Shown: positions 27,926-41,024, counted from the first letter of the stretch. The stretch is 64,000 nucleotides of DNA from Anisakis pegreffii (GCA_035041965.1 JAPYMA010003042.1:62001-126000), one strand, 5' to 3'. The notes: generated by a model not told the origin, from the letters alone. A program made the numbers and translations.

Positions 27926-29532
27926 GTAGACTACAAACCAGCCGTTTGTCGTGATCGTCCTCCGTCCAACACCGTCACTAGGATTAATTCCTGTAAACTT
28001 CATAAGCTAAAGGCTTCATTCGCACTCATTTTTGTTGATGTTGTTGATTCCAATGTTCTGATTGAGGTGTTATTAATTCCCCAACCAACTATACCACTTC
28101 CATCTTGAGGAATAGCATCAATATTTCCGATCGCAATCCGAAAAAATGCCCTTTCTTTGAACAATCTGAAGTCATAGAATCCGTTGGCGCTTATGGCTTC
28201 CACTTGAAAAACATTTTAGCTAAGTTGTGTTGAGTCATTCTGCTGACCTTGCTCATTGTTTGCTGTTCGCATTGAGGGAATAGTGTACCACTTTTACTAA
28301 TCGCAAACATTCTAGGCTTATTGCATTCACGGCAGGCAGCATTGGTCTGCGAATAATTGCTGGAATCAACACTTCTAAAACTGCGCAACGTTTTATTAGA
28401 TTGCTCGAATCACGCTACTGAGTTCCTAAACGCTTATAAGGTTCACAATTTGGATTTAACCCTATCCACTTCCTCTAGAGCCCGCTCGCCTGCTTCCATT
28501 GCAGTGTTCGCAAGAAATTCACCACTTCATTTGATGCATGACGCTCCTCAAAATATCAGATTGTTCATGCGATTGATCTGACAATCATTTGATCAGTGAT
28601 CTCATGGATGCTTTCCAAACTGATTTCCGAGCAATAGTCGAAGTTCAATTAATGCTTTGTGTATCATTGCTGCTGCTACAGCTACCAGTAGAGATTGATA
28701 TTTCCATATTGGTGACAATTAGGACAGATCCATACACTCACTCGTTTTGCGTCGTCATTTTAGAAGTATGTGCAGAAATGAGTTAGTTGACAATTTGAAA
28801 AAGGACTTATAATGACGGCACTAGTTGAGATTAGCGTTCAACTGATAAATATTTCAAATATTTCGATCGATAAATATTTCACAGAACTGTTTGCTTGCCG
28901 TTTGCATAGCAAATTTAATTATTATTCAGTTCTGCGCAAATTACTACTCAGTTTTGGTCATTGCTGACGACGACGACAACTTATTTGTGGAGGAGCCATT
29001 CTGAGACGATTGCACTGCTCGCACTCATTCTTGTCAATGGTGCCAGTGATCCTGCGACAACACACTCAAATCTTGCGATTCTCATCGTAAACGGGAACAT
29101 TACTAAATCACCTTTCCTTTCAATGCTATTTGCAATCCATCATCGTTGCTTCGTCACAAGTGCCACAAAATGTTCAAGTATTCCCCATCTTCTGATGTTT
29201 GAAACACTATCGATATTAATTGAACGTACTTGGGTGCTGACGTATAGCAAGGAATCGCTTGGCATTCATGTGAATTTCTAAAAATCATCATCGCCATTCT
29301 TCCTCAACAATCACGTCTCTGTGTTCTTCATGGAATCACTTTCATCTTCAGTTATGCCACTGAAAAGTTTCAAAATGCACTTGGTTGACGATACGAGACT
29401 AATCCACTGTTCGTGAGCTGTGAACGTTCCGAATCTTTCGCTTTCAAGTGCTTTGTATTGCATTGAAAGTGCATTTTGTTGCATCTGGGCGAGGTTGGAA
29501 TATAGAACTGAAATTCGACGAATACGTCAAAA

Positions 29533-29789
29533 ATGAATACGGCTCGTGCAAATGTGCAAGCGATCAATTCGTTGAGCCATTCTCCCCAACAGCGTCGAGA
29601 CATTGTTGGTCTTTATACGAGTGCCTCAACACTGCACTTGCCTAAAAGACCGTCAATTACGCAGAGTGTCTATTCGATTCGAAATCCATCAGTAGCACAC
29701 CAAGTCAATTCGGCTAGCAGCACATCACGAACTAGTAGCGCTGCTAAAGACACTCAGCACTCAGTTCGTGAACTTCTACGAATTGCTCG
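29533..29789 (+). CDS. candidate alternative first exon 1b of the TWK channel
   Basis: An ATG with an in-frame TGA just upstream opens 85 codons beginning MNTARANVQAINSLSHSPQQ and ending VRELLRIA, followed by two bases CG and donor GTGAGT at 29790. The middle is Ser/Thr-rich and unstructured, with base composition unlike the surrounding DNA. The leftover CG plus T from 50417 gives Arg, and the frame continues as AERLNLYLDRQD. It would encode a long cytosolic N-terminal tail. This is the longest and best-looking of the candidate first exons. The implied intron is about 20.6 kb. Confidence 0.6.
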
Positions 29790-30536
29790 GTGAGTTTATT
29801 TGATCAACAATGCTTGACTCTTGTAAAAATGATCGCCTGGATGCTTGCATGCGACAAGCCTACTTGCAATAGCCTTCTCTCACTCACTTATATATTACTG
29901 ACCAGATGAAATCTCAAATTTCCAGTACATTCATCAGAATTGTCACAAAATTTCATAGTTTTATCATAACATTCTTTGTCTTGTTTCATTCTCTGATCCT
30001 TGCAAGTGCTGGTTTCTATTAGGCAGTGCTAGTGTTGAACCTAGGGGAATTAGGCATCTTGATTTCATACTGAGGGAAAAATGGTCATTTGAGTAACATG
30101 CATGAGCTGAGGATAAATAAAACGGCTATATAAAAAAAAAACCTTTCTTCTCAATGTATATGCGCTATCCCTCGAATTGTAATAAACTGATGTAGCTGAT
30201 TCCATAGTACTAATGTAGCTACAGATGTTTGATTATATCTTGTATTTATGCCGAAAAGGTTATTTCCAACTGAATCTCTGTTCGGCAAAAGAGAAACTAC
30301 AATCTGCGAACGAAGTTGATTAGCTTTCGGAAGTCGAAATCATAAATTATGTCTGAAGATCAAAAAATGTTCTGCAATACAGCCCGAGTTTCGTGCAAAA
30401 GCCGTACATACTGAGTTTGCGTGGCCATATTGTCTTGTTGACGTTACAGTGAGCATTCAGCATTGAGAAGCATTAAGCAATGTTTTCTACCCAGTAGCCA
30501 AGAGCTATTTCAGTGGAATGGAGTTGTGCCGTGAAC

Positions 30537-30918
30537 ATGGTTGGTAAGTAACTGTATGCAGTGTGCTTTGCAAGATCTGAGCGAGATATCAAGAGATGCC
30601 TGGTTGCATTGTTATCTTTTATGTGACCTGTGTAGATCACACTAAATTGTTGGAAGGCAAAAATGTTGGTGTGAAGTTGAAAGCGAGAAAATTCACAAAA
30701 GAAGCTTACAATAGAGCGTTCGGTAAAAGATATGAAGTAATTTGTTGGGTAAGTATCAACTGGGACACCTTAATCAATGTATATGCCGCGAATTGAGCAG
30801 AATGAACCAATGTAATGTTTATGATAACCGTTCAAATGATTTTTCCTGATGCTTCAAATCCGATCAGCATTTTTAGACCGCAATTGTAGAACTCAAAGTC
30901 GTCTTCGACGCTACATGA
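30537..30918 (+). CDS. possible nested three-exon gene for a 53-residue basic protein
   Basis: Exons 30537-30543, 30636-30748 and 30877-30918 join in phase into one frame: MVDHTKLLEGKNVGVKLKAR, then KFTKEAYNRAFGKRYEVICW, then TAIVELKVVFDAT and TGA. Both donors are perfect GTAAGT and both acceptors canonical (TGTGTAG, TTTTTAG). A further acceptor-like CTATTTCAG ends 24 bases before the ATG, where leader trans-splicing could occur. The protein is Lys/Arg-rich in its first half, with no signal peptide or membrane segment. I do not recognise it. It would be nested in the same orientation within a channel intron. The alternatives are a decayed gene copy or a chance assembly of signals. Confidence 0.4.
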
Positions 30919-33900
30919 AAAAATCTTCAACTACATGAAAAAAGTTTCAAATCACTCACTAATTGTGCAAATAAATGAACAGTTTTTGTGGAAATACTTT
31001 CATCTTTAAGACAGCGCTGTAGACGGCAACCATTCCATCGAAGCTAACAAAACAGAACTTCAATACTGCGCGGATGCTAGTCGAAGTTCTCAGAGTTGCT
31101 TGTGAATCACAATGTTGCATTCTGATTTTTGCAGCATCAGGAAAGTCGTCAAGCGACAGCATCGTCAGAAAGTCAACAAAGAAATGTTTTAACTATGACA
31201 TTCTACACTTCAGAATGTCGTTGTTCGAAAAAATGTCACTCATAAAATGATCAGCTTCGTTGAGGCTCATCTATTTTATAGAGGCAACTAACTGTTCGCT
31301 TGCAATTTTGTTGTGATTCCAGTAGGCACATTTAACGAAGTGGCTTTGATTAAGTGGCAAAATGCTTGCGTTTATTCACTGTTTAAAACATTGCCGACGA
31401 ACTATTAACATTGTGAGTTCCCTTTGAGAGTTTGCTACTGTTTAGATGTTGGTATTTTGAACAGCAATAAGTTCAGTGAATTGAGCACTGCTCTCCAGAG
31501 TCGTCATGCTTGCTTGGCCATTTACATGCACCATTTATCATTGCCTTTGTTTCAAGTAATTCTCAGCTCACACACACATTGATTTTCACAATTTCCTTAC
31601 GTCATTACTGCAAAATGTCCAAATATGCACTTTCGGATACCGATAATCACCGAAACAATCACCTTACTATAAACGATCACTGCTAAAATTCCAACGTTAC
31701 GTGCTTGCTTGAAGTGCAACGTTCAGATGCGGTTCAAGAGATTAGCGTTCTTCTAGGATTGAGGAGATTTTCCCGTCGAGTATTTTTATGATTAATTGCT
31801 CCTTGAACAACACCATATTCACATGGTATGCCCGTTTGCATGAACGCATAATGCGCTGATAAGCGTATTCCAAAACCATCCAACTAGGAATTCTGGATCT
31901 CACATTTGCCTGTTGCATGCGCAACCTCAAAATACATCGCGATCCTTCGTGATGTCATTTCAGCAGAGTCGAGTTCACTGTTGTTCGTTGGCAGCAGGAA
32001 AAGTCAACAGGGATTCAAGCTTCATATGAAGTGAGCAAATAAATGCGGATGCATGATGCGTAAAAAAGTTCGTAAAAGTTATTTATCCATTCGCTTGCAC
32101 AGCAACAAAAAAATATCATCAAAAATGTCACACTTCATCAGAGTCAGAAATTGCTTTTCTCTTAACGCTGTCCAGATTGAGCGGATGACTGAGAAAACAT
32201 GGAAGATGGTTTAAGTGAGTTTGGAATGTGAAATGGATGATGAAAATGACCTAGAGCGATCAACTTCATCCACAACTGCATGAGCTTCCTGGAACTCAGC
32301 AATCGTAGCCCTGTTCTTACGGACGGATATGTGAAAACTAAGCGTGTTTTCATTAACATGCACATCGTTCAAATACATTGGAGTGTGCGAATTCCATAAG
32401 CAGTCGTTGCCGGTTGGATGAGTTGAATTACACAGACAACTTTCTTCAATGATCCTTGAAGAATTCAACTGAAGCCACTTTAAGCACACTCAATCAAAGC
32501 AGAGTCAAAGTGGAATTATAACATACGAAGACGAAGAAAAAGAAGCCATTTTGTCGCTGATGAAATGCCATCGACATCATGTATTGAAATGATTCAGAGT
32601 TGACTGAATAACGGGTAAACAACGTCAGCAACACGTGAAGCCATCAAAATGTGCTGTGATTGTCCGAAATTGACTGCCGAAAGATGTTTACAGAACTAAT
32701 CTGCTGAACCCGATAATGAGGCGAAGCACAAAAACATAGGCAAAAAGCAAGTTGAGGGTGACGGTGAAACTGTGAGGCAGTGAAGCTTTTAAGCAATCAG
32801 TGATGGCCATTAGGTCATTCCCTTTCTCTTTCATTTTTTTGCGTTCACTATGCTTTTTCGACGAGACTACTAGCATTTACGATCTGGTTTGTGCTTAGTG
32901 CTTTACGCTTCTGATAATGATGTTGAGTCATGTCATTTACTGAAGCTCACAATAAGATAGAACTAATAATAACAGATCCGTAGATGCAGGCAGCCCTAGA
33001 GTAGATTAAAAATGCTCTCCGAAAAGATTTGCAAGTAAAAATGCGATTATCTGCACAAACTTTGTTGCTCGCTTTGCACAGTGCAGCCATCAGTAGTCAG
33101 CAATAGGCGTTCTCAATCGTTTTTCGCACCCCAAAAATCGTTCCACTTCTCCATCTTCCGCATTTTTGGTATTGGAATAATATTCATTTTCTTATCTTGC
33201 TTGTTGTCACCCATCAGATTCTAACTCGACATCATTTTATATTTCACGAATTGCATCAAATATTCAACCGAATTCATCAGCTAAAATTTTTCATTTCACA
33301 TTATCTGCTAAAGTCATGAATTTCAATGCGTAACTATTGAAAAGATTTCCCGATTATGATCGGAATCCATTGCAATACTGTTAGTGATTCGTTCGATTTG
33401 CATTTATTTGGTAAACGCTCTAAACTATCTTGTATTTATTACTATTTGTTAAAGGCAAATAGCACTGTGAATAGAGACAAGCCATTCTTGAGATGGCGTT
33501 CATTAATTAAGAGTTTTGGGATTTGCTGAGATTGGACTGGGATTGCTTATGAAAACATTAACTGTGGAATTGATGGTCAGTGCTAGCCGCGATAACTGAA
33601 AGCTATCCACCGAGCGCTGGTCGAATCACGAATGCAGTGAATCAGATTGATTTTGTAACATTGATCATCCATTGTTCCCGACTTGAAATGAGCATATTAT
33701 CGAGGTGTTGCCCAGTTCTTCCTAGATTCATTCGGAGAAAAAATTGGCGTTTCAAATTCGCAGTTTGAATGGTACGATTTCTAAATGAGTCATTTGAAAC
33801 ACTTGTGGAATTGCTTTCTCTTGTGAATTGTTTTTGTTGAGGGAGCTTCAAAGCTATGAGACACCTATTGATTGACAAACCATTGCAGTTGAGTTTAGAA

Positions 33901-35659
33901 TGAATTGTGCTAAATGAGGACGGGTATCCATAATCGCTGTTTGGGTTCAAGCACTCAGATCTCAAGATACATGAAGTTCGGTAAGCCAAAACGATCCAGA
34001 CATTTGGTTTTACACTGATCAGGAGAATTGATTAGGAAGTGAACCGTGAAGTTGCCTACTATTCATTGGGCATTTTTAGAAGCGTAATCCTCGGAAGCGG
34101 TAATTCAAGGTGCATCATAATCCTAGCGATCAAATACATCCAATTCCCAAAAACAATAAATTTCTGTATTTATCACAGTCTGAATCGCTATAAATCATCT
34201 CCTTTTATCCAGTAATCCTTCCGCGTGAGATATATCTCCTCTCGAACATTCAACCAGCGATAAATTACGGAAGAATTGCGCCGTCGATGTTAGGAAAGAT
34301 AGCACAAGTAATTTATGAAATTTCATGCTCATACTCTTTATGAGTTGGTCTCAACTGTAGACGGGTGGAGGAGTGACGGCTTTTAGAAGTGCCAAAAGCA
34401 GCAAGACTATTTGTAGACTGAATCGATTGTTGATGTAGTAGTCTATCGTCGCTTTTAGCTCTTCTACTTGTTTGTATTCATCGTGAATATGATCTGTTGA
34501 TCCAAAATGCCGCTGTCTACAATACAATTCTTTCATGCTTTGCGTGAACATCGGCATTTTCACAATTCTATATGAATTCCAGTAGTCCTTGGTAGTAATC
34601 ACTTCACCTGATCGATTAGATTTAGAATATCCCCTTTGGTGTCGTCACCTGATTCTGATGAACTGCTTCATTTCCTTCTCTTTGTATTCGCCAAATCAAC
34701 TCTCATCCATTCATTTTGGCTCGTCTTCAACGCAGCTAGCTCTGTGTTTCAAGTGAATGACCTAGGAAAGCCAAAGATTGCTGTGAGTTAGAAAATGATG
34801 ACATCTTTTGTTCTGGTTTTTGGGATTTTCTGAATGATTTATGATGCTTTGTTAAGCATCTATTCATTTCGTGTCCTGCTGCTATTCATTGTAATCGCGA
34901 TGCAATTGTTTGCGCACAATTCATTCATTTCAACTGCAACGAGCTAATGAACTAACGCTACTACACCCGTAAACACTTCGTTTGATTTTTGAGCTCAACG
35001 CATAATGAGATCGTTTGAGATGAACGAATTTCTCTGAGTGACGTCGTTTTCGCACTCACACACGTCAAAAACAATCATTACCATTTGTTTGCAAGTTCAT
35101 CAAAAAACTGCTTTTGTTTGCTAACAAAATCCTCAAAATGATGCTATCCAAAACACCAACCGCATTCATCAGGTGATGTGTGTCTGTAAATAATCAAGCC
35201 CTCTTACTGTTCCATGTGTAAATTTAGTCAGTTATTTCGGTTGAACCATTTGAAATGAGTGTTCAGTGAGTTATTTTGCATGAATCTCGCACAAAAAATA
35301 TTTTCGACATTGAACTGGAACGTTCAACATGAATCTCACATGCCAGGTGATATCATTTTGCTTCTTTGATGCGACATTTTTCAACGTTGACTATACAGAC
35401 TAGCCAGCTTGTGTGAGGAGTGCTTGAGCTTTCAGCAAAATCTGCAGGATTGATTTTCAATGCGAATAGTCCTCAGCGATCGATGCAACAGTTTAAGTGA
35501 ATTTTAAAAAAGATATAATGACCCGTTCTTCTCTTCTGCAAGCTGTTCTCATATACTCCGAAGTATTCACATTTATGTTCAAAATTTTGGTACTGTTCAT
35601 TTTCTGCGTAAAGCAAATGACTCCCTTCTTTCAATTCTTTTAGACACCCTTGGGAGAAG

Positions 35660-36024
35660 ATGAAATCTGTGCGACGATTCGTTGTGTTATTATTTCCAAA
35701 ACTTACGCTTCAGTTGAAGTGTTCCGTTGGAGTGCATCTAATAACCAGCTTATTTACTGATGATCCAAATTGGAACGCTTCAGTAAGCCATATAGTTTAT
35801 TTGAGGTGACTGCTGCTGTTTGATCTAAATCATTGATCAGTCTGTTTTATATCTCAATCTTTGAGCTGCTTTTCGTCTTTAGGCGCTTTTGCATAGCTAT
35901 CATCTCGCTCATGCTGGGCTTACCGATCACTTTTATTGGAATCTAGTGAGTAGTTTTGTGAATTTAATAATTGGTTTATGTCAACACACAATGCATTGTA
36001 GTTGCACAGGTGAACAACGCTTAG
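35660..36024 (+). CDS. possible small multi-exon gene, unknown
   Basis: Exons 35660-35782 (41 codons, beginning MKSVRRFVVLLFPKLTLQLK), 35883-35945 (21 codons, ALLHSYHLAHAGLTDHFYWN then L) and 36010-36024 (VNNA, stop TAG) join in phase 0. The donors are GTAAGC and GTGAGT, and the acceptors are GTCTTTAG and TTGCACAG. An acceptor-like CTTTTAG lies 17 bases before the ATG. The first exon could also splice in phase 0 to the channel exon at 52589. No family is recognised. The short length and the single-purpose last exon make this uncertain. Confidence 0.25.
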
Positions 36025-36108
36025 CATTAAACGAATGACAACTTATTCGCATTGAATGAAATCATCTGAAAACGTAATTTCATTTGCTCACCTCAATAAG
36101 TCGACAGT

Positions 36109-36132
36109 CAGCAGCAGCAGCAGCAGCAGCAG
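36109..36132. repeat. (CAG)8 microsatellite
   Basis: Eight CAG triplets lie in a stretch that is open in more than one forward frame, which reflects the repeat rather than a gene. Confidence 0.95.
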
Positions 36133-36550
36133 CACCTCATGCTGTTTTCATTCATGCACCAAGTTACATAAGCATTTTGTCAAACTGCTCTTCAGTTCAT
36201 TATCTCACCTCCTGTGCAATCGAACTTTCACAGTACTTCACATTGTGTTTGCTTTCGAGAGGAGATTAATCTCGTTGAGAGAATCAGTTCGATTTGCTTG
36301 ATTCAGATGGATTTTCGAATGACATCGTATCTATTCACTCGAATTTTCATGATCTGCAAAAATTCCAGCAAAGTTGTGCCATCACTTTATCGATTTTTGC
36401 AATAAACTATTAATTAACTGTGAAACAGTTGAACCTCATCGGCAATATTCTCATGATTAGCTCCAAGGGGTACACTTTGACAAGATTACTTGAAATTTAG
36501 TTAGGTGATTGACCGGCTGTAAGTTAAATAATCTCTTTTCTAGCGTGAAA

Positions 36551-36586
36551 AAACCCGATCGGATCGTTTCGATCCAACGGGGGTTT
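36551..36586. other. two-part inverted repeat / hairpin
   Basis: AAACCC and GGGTTT bracket GGATCG-TTT-CGATCC. Two 6-bp arms can stack with a short internal mismatch of four or five bases. It stands out from its AT-rich surroundings. No function is assigned. Confidence 0.6.
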
Positions 36587-38655
36587 AGCAAGTGGCGATA
36601 ATCAAAGAGAAGTATGACGATAAGTTGCATTCGGGTATAGGCTTACTGTTAGACTGAGACTCATGCCAAGAAACCATCTGTTTGTTTAATTGATGCCTCA
36701 ACTGGGGCATGAGCCCCATTCCAAATTCAAGCCCTCATACCAGTGGATCTCACATTCGGATGCTCCCTTACACCTTTTCATGATTCGGCAAGCCACCGTC
36801 ACCCCTAATGTACCCAAAATGGGTAAATTGACTTCCTGTGAGAACCATTGTCCTAGATCGTTGTGTTGTTGCTCATTATTGCAATCGAGTATGATGGCAT
36901 GAAAATCTATTGTCTATGACACGCTCACTTCAAACTGATTTAAACGAATTCTCATTCTTTTCGGACGTGTTCTATTCACTCTCATAGCTATTGCATGTGA
37001 ATATCGTTCTCTTCATGAGCTTTTCTCATTCACTTTGTTCCATTTCACTTCACAGTTCGAATTAATTTCTCATTCTGTAGCATATACTATTTACTGGATA
37101 CGTTGACGAGTGTTGACAGCAGAAATCGACAGTACAACAATCGAATTGAATTGCTCAACAACGTTCGACAGTCAAATGATCAATTATAGAGTGCATTTAA
37201 TAGAATGAGAATTTAACTTTAACTGTTGAATGCCATGAATGAGAAATTAGCAGAAGAGAACACTTTTTGTGATAACAGCTATGAGAGCGATTGTAACAGC
37301 AAGGAAAAGAATGAAAACTCTGTTAAAACAGTAAAAAATGAATCTTGTTAGGTCCGGAAGAGCTAATGATACTCTGAAAACAGGAGAATGAAGAGCACTG
37401 CCATCAAGTAACCACATTTACATACTCCAGTTACAAAAAACACCATCACAATGGCGTTCTATCATAACGTAACAACTACACGAAATACTAATTTCTCGAT
37501 CCACTCCATTACTCCTTGACACGTCCGAATCGTCCGAAATGGGTAATTTCACCCCTATGAGAACCACTGCCTTATATAATGCATCGCCGCGTTTTACTCT
37601 GATTATCGCAACTTAATTATGCCCATGTCGAAAATTTGAATTAATCCTGGATGATCAAAACTTTTGACTCTATAAAGTCACTTTTTTTACGCCACGAGTA
37701 CTACCTCAATTTGTAATCGATCATGATCCAGTAGTCACCATACCGTTTACGCTCTTCAGTTTAGGACTATGTACAGGTTCTTGAAGAGAAGCTGTACATA
37801 CAGTGGTAGAATGCAGGAATCAGCAAGAAATTTGTCGTAATTTTCTTAGCTGCTAAAGAAGTATTGCGTGAAATGCGTTTTCGATCGGTCGAATGCACAG
37901 TAACCAGATATTTAGTGATGTTAAGATTGTGGTGTCATTTCATGATTCGATATCGCTTAGCGCAATATCTTTTCAAAAAGGTGATTCTGAAAAGAAAGAA
38001 GAGTGTTAATGATGTTAACCACCGCGTTGCGGGTTACATCCATACATCATCGATGACAGTGATATGATATGACGTGAACGAACAGGATGTTTGCAAAAGC
38101 ACGTTTCGCAGCTAAATTAATACGGTTAGTTTTTGCGTTGCGTTCCAAATGCCTCATATAGGTGGTGGCTTTTTTTGCGTGAGTTGAGGAATTTCGCTTC
38201 GCCTTCATTGCATTTGTGGACTTGGTGACATAGTTGACAGTAGTTTTTGGTAGGGTGACTTGGTAGTTTGATAACTCTCAGCTAATATTTTCCTCATATT
38301 TCCGCTGTGTTTCATCGTTTTCATCATATTTGCGAGCACAGTCCGACTCTTCTCTATGATACCAAAAAATGATGCAGATAGATGCTCAACATGAACACTT
38401 ACGAACAGAATGTCGATCGACTGAGGGATGCGAATGAATACAACTGAAAGTACGTACATTATGACTGGAAGGCAAAAATATACAAACAAAGTGATTGCCA
38501 TAATGTCAACGTAGCATATATTGAAAACGCATCGGACGAAATTGAAATCTGAACTTTTTGGATGATGTAGACGTTTGAAACCTTTAAATCTCATGGACAA
38601 TCTATAGTCATTTACCAATTCTTCCTGAATCATTACTCATTGATAAGTTTTACCA

Positions 38656-38808
38656 ATGGATGCAATGTTCACTTATATTACGGCGTTGCTTCGAAACCAG
38701 CGAGATTATGATGTGTCGTTGGTGCCGAAACATCGGCGTAATTGTTGCCCTTCATCGTTCATTTTTCCACGAGCGTTCACCTGCTCGGTATTTCCGAGAA
38801 ATATTCAG
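38656..38808 (+). CDS. candidate alternative first exon (phase 0) of the TWK channel
   Basis: An ATG preceded in frame by TAA opens 51 codons beginning MDAMFTYITALLRNQRDYDV and ending FTCSVFPRNIQ, followed by donor CAG/GTATCT at 38809. It is richer in GC than its flanks and mixed in composition. It ends in phase 0 on Gln, exactly as the shared exon (KIKQ) and the exon at 51781 (RLLQ) do before NIRIVLPHVG at 52589. If used, it would bypass the exon at 50417. The link to the channel is inference from phase, orientation and position. Confidence 0.4.
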
Positions 38809-40932
38809 GTATCTTGACATAACATGACTGCGCAATGGCTCTTCCATAGAAAACTTATCCTTGTGGGTGATGTGATGTTTTCAAAAAAAAACCAAACTTG
38901 AGCTGCTCATTAATGAAAACATCACAATAAGCTTCGCTTATTACTAAAATTTCACAGATGTGTCGAGCTGTTTGTTCACATTGTATTACATCGTTGTTCT
39001 CACTTTGTATCGATCATTTATCTTCTGTTGCGCTGAAGCAGCAGCATTCATCACATCTGTTACACACTAAACACTTCAGCAGATATGCGATTCCTCATTG
39101 ATGAAGTCAGAGGATATATGACGACTATATTATTGGTATTATTTTTGATATTGATATGGAACAGCACTCTATGAATCACTCAGCTGTATTTCCACTCATT
39201 AAAGTTCGTCTTTTAGCGATCATGATAGCAATAAGATTAATTAGTGATGTCTTATCTATATCAGTGATGTCTTATCTATTATTCAGCTGATTAATTCGCA
39301 GCATAAGATAAGTTCATTGCGCATAACTTTAGCGCAACAATCTTCCGCTGACCCTTGCATCGTATTTCTTGATGGATGCTATCGGCATTTCATAGTTTCC
39401 TATTTGATTTCAACAAAGCTTAACGCATTAGCTTCACCAGTTTTGATGATCTATCCAGAGTTACCTTCGACTTCATATGCACATATGGAGATCATCAAAT
39501 ACTAGTTATTCATGTCAGAGAACTTAGAACTTCAACGGTCATGAAACTGGATTTAACAATCAAGCTACCATGTGCATCGCAGTGGTTCATGCCGGACAAT
39601 TTCCATCAGCAGCTCCTGAGGAACATGGCGTAGAAATGATAAGGCAGACTGGTGTGACATTGAACGATGGTAAAGGAATAATAATAATAAAGGTGTTATC
39701 GATGAAGTTGCAAAAACTAATTTTTATTGAATGAATAGCAATAATTGAGATGTCATGAATCAAGAGTATTGGCTCTCTCTATTTATGTCATCGACTGAAA
39801 CTTCACGAAATGCTCACATCAGATGATGGATCAGATGATCGTGCGTGCTTCGTCTGGGAATACAATTCACATTGGTAATGTTTACGATCGGTCAAACATG
39901 ATCAACTACTGACATGCAATTCCGGCTGGCCCTAAGTGCTGCATGCCTGCTCCTTTGGATGGTTAATAGTAAACGTTGTTCCTTCTATTGGTGCTTTTTT
40001 GGCTGAATTCGTTATTGTTGAGCAGTGAGTAGGCAAATTCGAAGGCAGTGATGAAGGGCCACGCCACGCCCAAACAAAAAGCCTATCGAAACGTCGAATG
40101 CAACGAAAATGTATCGTTGTTGGTTTTGACTTGATTGTGCTCCCCACCCAGATTTCTGACTTACATCAACAACAACAACAACAAATATTACCAATCATAA
40201 TAATCACGATTATTTTCTTCAACTTCAGCGCTGCACTCAGTTCGAGTTCGTCTATTCAATCATTCCCATTATTATTGCTGAAATGAAATTCAACTCTGTT
40301 TTTACAGCTACTCCGGTATTTGGTAGTGTGATATGAATCATTACAAATATCCACTTCTCATCGTTAAAAGCAGAATTTTCGTGAACTTATTCATTAGTGA
40401 ATCACCTACCCATGCTGATCCGTTCGAGAAAATTTTGCTGGAGAATCTGTTACGATAAAATCTGCTATTGATTCGTTCAATTCCGTGACCAGACGATTGT
40501 AAATGTTGAACGAGCGCATATTGGTCGAATAATTCATCTGTTGATACTTTCTATTCTCAATCTATTCTGGGCTTGTGGCAGAATTGACCAAGCTTGAAAA
40601 TAGTTTTTTGACTTGGCTACTACGATTCCATTCAAATGACAACACAATCCACTGCATTCACTGCAGTTACCAGCCATTTGACATGTGTCAGATACAGTAG
40701 CATCTCCAGTGTTAACATGCGATTTTTGTTCTGGTCGTAATGCTGTATGGTCATTGCCTCAATAAGCAATTGCTGTTTGTTGGGCCAGGCTAATCGGACG
40801 CTCGCTAATCTATTTGACAATGTTCACTGATATCCAATGCAAATAATTCTGAATTTGTTCGTTCTACTACTAAAAAAGCTTAAGCGTTTTGCTTTGTGGT
40901 GGTAATAAGCGCTTGGCTTTTTGCACACTTCT

Positions 40933-41024
40933 ATGCCTTATCGAGCGCGTTCTCCCTCAGCCTCTTTGCAGCCACCCAGCAATCCTCCCTCGTTACGCAG
41001 TTTTCCTGGTATTGCTGAACTAAG
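40933..41024 (+). CDS. candidate alternative first exon 1d of the TWK channel
   Basis: An ATG preceded in frame by TAA opens 30 codons: MPYRARSPSASLQPPSNPPS followed by LRSFPGIAEL, then two bases AG and donor GTAAAC at 41025. It is Pro/Ser-rich and clearly different in composition from the flanks. The two leftover bases plus T from 50417 give Ser, continuing into AERLNLYLDRQD. It would form a short cytosolic N-terminus. The implied intron is about 9.4 kb. Confidence 0.5.

Larger units (their letters stand above)
25823..29532. other. intronic or intergenic sequence between candidate first exons
   Basis: This is AT-rich sequence with dense stops. It holds a (CAG)10 run (27380-27409), a short GTGTGT run near 27140, a CAA run near 27700 and the candidate exon 27836-27925. 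Nothing else is recognised. Confidence 0.5.
29790..40932. other. long intronic region of the TWK gene with small candidate genes
   Basis: This is mostly AT-rich, stop-dense sequence. Entries listed separately are the mini-gene 30537-30918, the candidate 35660-36024, the (CAG)8 run at 36109, a hairpin at 36551 and the candidate exon 38656-38808. Two weaker ATG-to-donor segments (31362-31412, phase 0; 34658-34752, phase 2) are noted only as possibilities. The remainder shows nothing I recognise. Confidence 0.5.

Noticed and set aside
31362..31412. 17-codon ATG segment ending in a GTGAGT donor, phase 0
   Set aside because: Short and without distinctive composition; such segments occur by chance in this much sequence.
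34658..34752. Ser-rich 31-codon ATG segment ending in phase 2 before GTGAAT
   Set aside because: Phase fits the exon at 50417, but the donor is weak and there is no further support.
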